From Taxillus chinensis (taxonomy: Eukaryota; Streptophyta; Magnoliopsida; Santalales; Loranthaceae), in NCBI GenBank assembly GCA_023512835.1, contig CM042088.1, forward strand, positions 17,412,986-17,476,985: a DNA stretch of 64,000 bases, read 5' to 3'. Shown one piece after another: positions 57,421 to 64,000 of this stretch (its first letter is position 1; the number at the start of each line of letters is the position of its first letter). Under the pieces are notes generated by a model. The model was given only the letters and a program-made list of their open reading frames with translations. It ran no database searches and had not been told where the DNA came from. Position numbers and translations under genes: made by a program.

Positions 57421-59650
57421 GGGGACTGGCTCAGCGAGCTAGGGGTAAAGCTCAACGCCGCGTCCCAATTTGGAGGCAGGAGGACTACCTAGTGAGGCCA
57501 GTGGAAGAGCAAGATAGAAATTCACTGGTGGTATCGTGCCCCTTTGGTGGGTTGTCGGTTGAGTCTCGTACTGGTTTATGTGAGGCTGGGTGGACCCTAT
57601 CGTGTCCCGTTTGAGTTAGCATTTCGAATGGATGTGGGTGGTGACCTATTAGGAGATATATATTTATAACGCTGGAAGAATAATGAGTAACTAATAAAAA
57701 TATGGGTGTTGATTTTATAAGTGAGTGATATTCAATTTTGGCACATGTGGATAATCAAAGTAACCAAATCTTGTAGGCAACCTTTTTGCTAGTGGGAGGA
57801 AATTTAGACTGGCTAGCTAGTAGAGCTTGAGGTGTGAGGTGATGGCTTGTGGGTTGTTGTGTGACCCCTCCTTGGCAACCTTGAGTAATAGAAATGTGTT
57901 TTTATGCGGATAGAGGTATGTGTTGGAATACTACATGAAAGGGATATTCTTATGGTTACCTTTCCAAGTGTTGGTGTGTTTGGGAGCTGCGTGAATGTCT
58001 CGAATTAGGAGTTTGCATGTCTTGTTTCCGGTGCCTACCCGAAGGAATTGCAATGACCCTATTAGGCTGCGGCTAGAGCCTGCGTATTTCGTGGTCCATT
58101 TGAGTGTTTTGCTAGTGTGTTGAGATAAAACGTAATAGTTGATATAGCGGAGTTGGTGGGCCATGAGGTGGGGTGTGTCTTGGAGGCAAGGGATTTTCTT
58201 GTGACCTGTGAGTGGTGACACAGAGGATTCCATTGTGGTCAAGTTGCAGATAGGAGAGTTTTCAGTGTGGGGAGAACTATGTTGTTCATAGCTACTCGGC
58301 GTCAAGGGATTCCTATCGCGTGGCGCGTCTGCTGACTTGGTAAGGCATTATCTCTTGGGCTGTACGGTAAGACTCAGTTGTGAAGGCTGTGTGGGACCTT
58401 GGTGGATCCCTATTTGACCGTGATCAAGGAGGTCGATTCTCAAAGTCGATGACTAGTGATAGCCTGATAGTGGGTTCTGGTCTTACCATGGTTGTGTGTG
58501 TGGTGCTGTATTTACTATTTTTAGTGCATCCTTGGACTCCGTTGGGCGCCAGGTTGACTGCGACCGACTGGTTGAGGGCACACTCCATTCTCGTGTTGTT
58601 GTGTCTGGGCTTGTACTTCGTTCTGCGTCAGCAATGGCGTTGGTTGGGTTTCAATGTTCCTTGCTTGAGTGAGGTGGTTTTCAGCTGTGATGCAGGTGCT
58701 GCTGTGGTGATATCCCTGTGGGGGACTGTGATTGTGGTTTGCATAATGCTTTTCTCTTGTTTGTTCGTGTTTCCTTGTGACCTCTTTGTGTTCGTTGTCG
58801 GGGTAAGGTCTACATATGGAGTGTGGCTGCGTTGTAAATTGTTGGTGTCCGTTGACATCAAATCTCAGTGGTGTCATTGTTAGGTATTTTACATTGTGGA
58901 GTGTTGGTCCTATTGTGACACGAGTAGGCGTCTAACGCCGAGTACCCTGCTATGTCGATGTAGTGACTTCTCGTTCAATCATATGAATTCTAGCGAATGG
59001 ATATTTCATGCATAGGCTTATGGTGTTGGCCTTGTTCGGTTGTTGGGGTCTTAGCGACTCTGTGGGAGGTTTCTCGACCTCACTGTTGTCAGACTTGCTC
59101 ACATGAGTTGTTGTCAGCACGCTAATTGGCCAAGCCCTAGTTCTTGTTGTGCTCATGGGTGTTATGTGTTGCTTTGATCTTCTCGTGATGTTACAACTTG
59201 ATTTCTCTTTTCGGGGACGAAAAGTCCAAAGGTGGGAAGGTTGTGAGGACACTCCCTGCGGATGAGTTTGTATGATGTTGGTGACTGGGTAGTGGAACGT
59301 TAAACGTGTAGTAGTATTTTGTTTGTGAGTTGTTCCTTGTGGTGGTGTTTATGATGTGAGTTGCTCTGTGACCTATGTGATTTGTTAAACGTGTTGGTGA
59401 TGGGCGTATATGTCTGATACTGTCGTGACATGTGAATACTTATGACATGTGTCAGGTGAGGAGAACAAGCGTTGTTTGTGAGATTAGAATATGTGTTTCC
59501 CTATCATGCTGTGTTGTATTGGGTCTGTGGGTACGTGCCTTCATGTGTGTTATGGTGTGATATCTTCAGTCGCAGGTATGTGAATGGTTGTGGGCGATGT
59601 GCATCAGCATGTGCGTTTTGGAAGGTGTGTTGTCTTTTAGAAGCCGACAC
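57421..59650 (+). other. G2 centre, origin unknown
   Basis: No protease, RT or integrase motif is seen. The largest frame is 58380-58883 (167 codons, start by convention) with several very hydrophobic stretches that could span a membrane, for example near residues 30-50, 70-82 and 108-140. Nothing in it is recognised and an antisense frame overlaps it, so it may be chance. The stretch could be degenerate pol or captured host sequence. Confidence 0.4.
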
Positions 59651-59661
59651 GTCCTGCAAAG

Positions 59662-59729
59662 GAGACATGGAATGTGAGTCCATGATGCGTGAGCAACACC
59701 CAGCGTTGTTCGAGGACGAACAACCTTAA
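59662..59729 (+). pseudogene. G2 polyprotein C-terminal tail
   Basis: [22 protein letters not shown] then TAA matches the G1 tail [18 protein letters not shown], confirming that G2 derives from a coding Tekay-type element. Confidence 0.85.
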
Positions 59730-60070
59730 GAGTGGGAGGTGGCTGTTGGCCAAGCGATAGTGATGTGTTTTCTTGTATTAGTTGTGTATGATTTGGTGTA
59801 TTGTCTTTTAGACATATGTTCATATTTGTGATGTGTTTTGAGGTGTATTTGTGACACACATGCGGATATGTGTTATATACATTATTGTGATGCATGTGGT
59901 TATGAATTATATGGATTATGGTGGTACCTTGTTATGTGCTGTTATGTGCTGTGCGCGGTGTATGACCCATTTGGGTGTTGTGGCTCGTTGTGTGGCAAAT
60001 GGGTAGCTTGAGTTTATTTTCCTCGTATGTCATTTCTTTTTGAGGACGAAAAGTCTTAAGGGGGAGAGGA

Positions 60071-60635
60071 TGTAAGGACCCGTACCTCGAGTTAGTCACA
60101 GTTTTGCCTTCTGAGTAGTTTTTCTAGATTTTGACCTAGTGAATGGGATCAAATGAATTCACGTGCAAAAGGAAAGATGCTTAGAATGATGTCCTCTATC
60201 TACCACAGAAGTTTCAGGCCAAACGGACGTGTATGTGAGGTGCACGTGAAATGGGTCCATTTCACGTGCAAGTGTGGTTGTCTTCTACATGATGTAAGGA
60301 GGCTAGGGGTGAAGTTTGAGCGCATTTGGAGTGCATTTGGAGTTGCACGTGAATTGGGGAATTCACGTTCAAATTGGCGTGCAGCCATATTTTTGCATGG
60401 TTCCCTTGGTTTTGACATTCTAATGATCTTTCTCCAAAGGACCATGCTGAAATTCTGAGTATTTTGGCCTATATGGGTGCGGCAAGGTGCTAACTTGTGT
60501 GATCAAAACTACGTCGTTTTGATCCTGAGTTTACTTAATCAAAACTACGTCGTTTTAATGTGGGTAGTGTCTATATAATGAGGGCTTGAGTTTGAGTTTA
60601 GGGTTCTTGCGTTTCTTTCTTCTTGCACTTTGCCG

Positions 60636-60666
<31 letters not shown>

Positions 60667-61798
60667 GATCTTCGGGCAGTTGCCGTGGTGGTTCGCGTCG
60701 TTGGAAGGTGTCTAGCGTGGAGGTTGGGACAAAAGTCTGAGGTAGGGGTTCTATTCTTCCTAAATCCTCCTCTGTCCTAGGGTTCTAGGGCAGATTATGA
60801 ATTATACCTGTTTATATATATATGTAATCCATATAGGTGTGATCTCCTATATGGATGTTGGCCTTCAATGGCAGTTTTTGATGTATTTTGGTGTTGGATG
60901 GTGTGCATATTAAGTGTTCGATAAAATGCCTGTGTGGATATGTCTGTGTGAATATGCCTAGTATGTGTTTGATAATATGCTTGTGTAGCTGGGTTTGTGG
61001 GTTTGTGAATGTATGCATGTTAAGCGTGTGGTAAAATACTTGTGAGACTCTGTATGTCAAGTGTTTGATTTTATGCCTGATGGGCTGTGCGAACTAAGTG
61101 ATTGGTTTAATGCCTGTGTGACCTTGTATCCTGTGCTTGTGGAACCCGGTGGCTGTGGAAGCCCGGGACTGGAAATGTTAGCCCGTGTGGCTAAGCCTAT
61201 ATGGCCGTGGATATGTTAGCCCGTGTGGCTAAGCCTATATGACCGTGGATATGTTAGCCTATGTGGCTAAGCCTGAGTGGCTGTGGATATGTTAGCCTAT
61301 ATGGCTAAGCCTGTATGGCTGTGGATATGTGTGTGCCATGTGAATGTGGAATACAACTTGTTTACATTTTATTGTCACTACACTGCACCTGTACACACTC
61401 ATGTAGACGCTAGGAGCATGGGATGAGTTGGGGAGACATGATCCCTACTGAGCTGTGGTCGCTCACCCCTCCCTCTATGTTGTGTTTTCTTTCAGGAACA
61501 TACAAGCGTTAGGAGGGACCCCAAGGTGGAAGACCTTTTTTACTTTACTGTCTACCATTTATGTTCGTTTTATGAGAATTGATGTAACCCCAGGGGGGGA
61601 TGGATTGAAAAGAAGATTTTGTTGTAATAAAGACTGGTTTGGATTGTGGATTGCTTTTATGAACTTTACTTTCCTGAATGTGTTGTGGATGTTTAAAATG
61701 TTATATTCGGGGTTTGCACCCTAACCCCTTTGCCCTCCGTGTGGGTACAAGGGGAGTGACGTACCGGTTTCCTCGGGTTGGAAATCCGGGGCGTGACA
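60071..61798 (+). repeat. 3' LTR of G2
   Basis: Preceded by the polypurine tract AAGGGGGAGAGGA (about 60058-60070). It has four instead of five 38-base repeats, which explains most of its 35-base shorter length. Confidence 0.92.
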
Positions 61799-61895
61799 GG
61801 TGGCGTGGCCTTAGCATTAGCATTTTGGGTCATTTTTATTATTAATATGATAATTTTAATATTTTGATTTTATTACTAAATATTATTATGATTAT
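61799..61895. other. Spacer between G2 and the copia LTR
   Basis: AT-rich sequence with no feature beyond the G2 duplication copy. Confidence 0.5.
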
Positions 61896-63546
61896 TGATT
61901 TTCCCAGGTTCTAAGTATGCTAGCCTTGGTATACGTGTATGTATACAGAGAGGGGGGGGGGGGGGGTGAATCTGTATACTTTAAAATAAAACTTTCAACT
62001 ACTTTTCGAGTAGAATATTTTAAAGAAGTTTTTTTATCAGATGTGGTCCTCATATGGGTAGTCTATTAGTATCTCATGCAATATCAGTTGTAAGCAGGAA
62101 TGTATGAGAAAGAAAAGACAGAGACACACAATATACGTGGTTCGATAAATGTGATCTACTCCACGGTGGTGAGGGTGTACCTACACCGAGTCCAATCCAC
62201 TATATCTTCTTTTCATACGGTAGGATCTAGCCCTTGTTACAATAGGATCAACTCTCTCTCCTTTTTAATTGCAAATACAAAAACAGCATTGCTCCAGAAT
62301 TTACTCACTGTAAGAATTTGTCTAACACAAATTGCTCCTACGTTGCTGACTGTTTGCTTTGCTCAACCTTCAACCACTCCTTTGCTGAACTCACAATTTG
62401 TTCTTTTAATGTATGAGGAAGTGAAACAGATTAACTCACTGTTATCTCCCCTTCGATCTTCCTCTTTATCTTTCTCTATATCTTGGAACTACTCTATGTC
62501 GCCTCCTATATCTCTGCAGATACGTTTCTTGTTTTTCTTCAGAATACTTTCGGCGCATTTTTGAGTCAGGCATATTCCTTGCTTTTAAAGGTCTGTACCA
62601 GTCAGAAACCCTTTGTCTAGGGTTAAGCATGTTTCTTCTTTCGAACTTCACCATTGAAACATGATAAATTACCTCAGATGACGTCCACGTGTTTTTCAGT
62701 ACTTAACATACTTAAAACTGCTGTCTGGGTAATGACTTACAGGAATGGTGAACTTCAGCGTGTTTTGCTCCTTCGTAGCGCGCTCCGTTTCTTTGTCCGG
62801 CCACAGCCTCAGAGATATTGCCTCATAGCTTTCCTACGGGTCTACGAGTCTTCCTCTTCGATTCTTCGAGTCTGAGTCTTCGAGCTCTGAGAAGTGAACT
62901 TCCACTTCTTCTTTTTTCTGGCTTCGAAGCTAGGTCAGACAGCTGACATCTCATTCTACGAGCTTGAGCTCTATGAGTCTTTGAGTCAGTTACAGCTGCA
63001 TTCTGCCTTAGCTGATAAATTGTCTATGGGTCTCTGTAATGGGTTCTTCCTATGACTGTCCGAGCTTCGAGTCTACGACTCTGCACACCGCGACTTTACG
63101 AGTCTTTGCTTCGAGTATTCGAGTCTCTGCTCTTTACCTTTTTACACCACCGGTCTGTTAAACTACGACCCTTCAACCCTGTGGTCCTTCGAGGCTTTGA
63201 CCTGTGCCTATTTAAGGCTTCGACCCTATGGTCCTTCGAGGCTTCGACCCTGTGCCTATTCAAGGCTTTGACCTTGTGGTCCTTCGAGGGTGCTACTAGC
63301 CCCATGGTTTGTCTATAACCTTCGACCTTTGAGTCACCCCTATCTATGACCTTCGAGGTTACGGGTCTACAGATCTTCGAGTTAAGGACGTACATAGGTA
63401 GACTCCCACTACGAGCTCACTCTAAGAGATCACTTTACGAAGTTGTCCAACCAAGTACGGATCTTCGACCCAGTCCTTCGACCCGGCGAATTCCGCTTCT
63501 TGCATCATGTTGACAACAATGACAACACAACCTTGCGGGAACAACA
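61896..63546 (-). repeat. 3' LTR of a minus-strand copia element (LTR-E family)
   Basis: Plus strand TGATTTTCCCAGGTTC to GCGGGAACAACA is the complement of LTR-E. A 16-G run followed by GTGAAT (about 61951-61970) is the copia GGGGGTGAAT signature. It contains the same ~48-base repeat near 63175-63290. Confidence 0.9.
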
Positions 63547-63560
63547 ATCTCCCCCTTTCG
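63547..63560 (-). promoter_or_regulatory. Polypurine tract of the minus-strand copia element
   Basis: Minus strand GAAAGGGGGAGAT directly before the LTR start TGTTGTTCCCGC. Confidence 0.75.
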
Positions 63561-63701
63561 AATTGTTGCCAACATATGGAATGCACAAACCATCGAACTG
63601 CTCCCCTTGAACTTGTGCTCCCCCTAGACATAGTATACTCTTCTCTTCTTCTCCCCCTTTGCCAATCAATTGGAAAGACGGAGGGGAACCCAACGGAGGC
63701 C

Positions 63702-64000
63702 TTATGCGTGAGGAGGTGATTGTACTGATAGCCCGCTTTGGTGTCTATCAAACAGCTCGATGGATAGAGGTTTGGTGAGGATATCTTCTGTTTGTTCCTG
63801 TGCAGGAACATACACCAAGTGCACACTTCCCTCTTCCACTTGTTCCTTGATATAGTGGTAGCGATAATCAATATGCTTGGTCTTCCAATGTTAGACAGGA
63901 TTCCTGCTAATATTGATAGCACTCTGGTTGTCACACCAGATGTTCACAGGTAACTCAACACTGATACCCAAGTCCGACAATTGCGTGAGCATCCATACCA
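63702..64000 (-). pseudogene. Copia RNase H C-terminal part, running off the window
   Basis: WCDNQSAINISRNPV, a TAA stop (63893-63891), then HWKTKHIDYRYHYIKEQVEE and EDILTKPLSIELFD, ending at a TAA at 63704-63702. These are the standard copia RNase H end motifs. The rest of the element lies beyond 64000. Confidence 0.88.

Larger units (their letters stand above)
54613..61798 (+). mobile_element. Non-autonomous Tekay-type gypsy element G2
   Basis: 5' LTR 54613-56375, primer site, residual gag, ~2.2 kb unrecognised centre, pol C-terminal tail (59662-59729), polypurine tract, 3' LTR 60071-61798. Flanks GGTAG (54608-54612) and GGTGG (61799-61803) are a duplication with one mismatch. The LTRs are nearly identical, so insertion is recent, yet protease, RT and integrase are missing. 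It must have been moved by enzymes of a relative such as G1. Confidence 0.88.

Overview
The window is nuclear DNA of a flowering plant: a degenerate cytokinin-activation (LOG-type) gene at the left edge, then about 58 kb of nested LTR retrotransposons. Nothing in it fixes the species. No rRNA, tRNA, CRISPR array or prokaryotic signal is visible, and no intact host gene was found.

Layout. 1-3.3 kb holds a LOG-like pseudogene (1316-1923) and two diverged copies of an unrecognised ~95-residue protein (2321-2612 and 2996-3281). A long Tekay-type LTR (2710-6017) follows. A Sirevirus-like Ty1/copia element on the minus strand (element S1, 6472-21692, target-site duplication CCCGT) splits an LTR of a second family, called LTR-B here, and carries a nested solo LTR (7486-9565, duplication AATGA). 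From 21977 to 53174 there is a stack of insertions: a gypsy gag start, cut by a minus-strand LTR, cut by a copia element (LTR 24850-26471, gag 26613-27629), cut by a Tekay-clade chromovirus (element G1, from 27625). G1 itself contains a second Sirevirus (S2, 29904-42806, duplication ATGAC), a composite LTR-B insertion with a 0.74-kb inverted repeat (44550-48242, duplication CCTAG) and a solo LTR-B (49722-50855). To the right are a copia-type LTR fragment, a tandem TRIM array (53764-54528), a gypsy-like non-autonomous element with both LTRs (G2, 54613-61798) and the 3' end of a minus-strand copia element running off the window (61896-64000).

How the parts work together. Each retroelement shows the usual order: LTR promoter, initiator-tRNA-Met primer-binding site, gag, protease, then integrase/RT/RNase H (copia) or RT/RNase H/integrase/chromodomain (gypsy), polypurine tract, LTR. 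All pol genes seen are broken by stops or frameshifts. The most unusual content is in S1/S2: the extra ORF after RNase H ends in a Ulp1-like (C48, SUMO-protease type) cysteine-protease signature. S2 also shows an odd excess of one-base losses at CHG trinucleotides, which could be real mutation or an assembly artefact at methylated sites.
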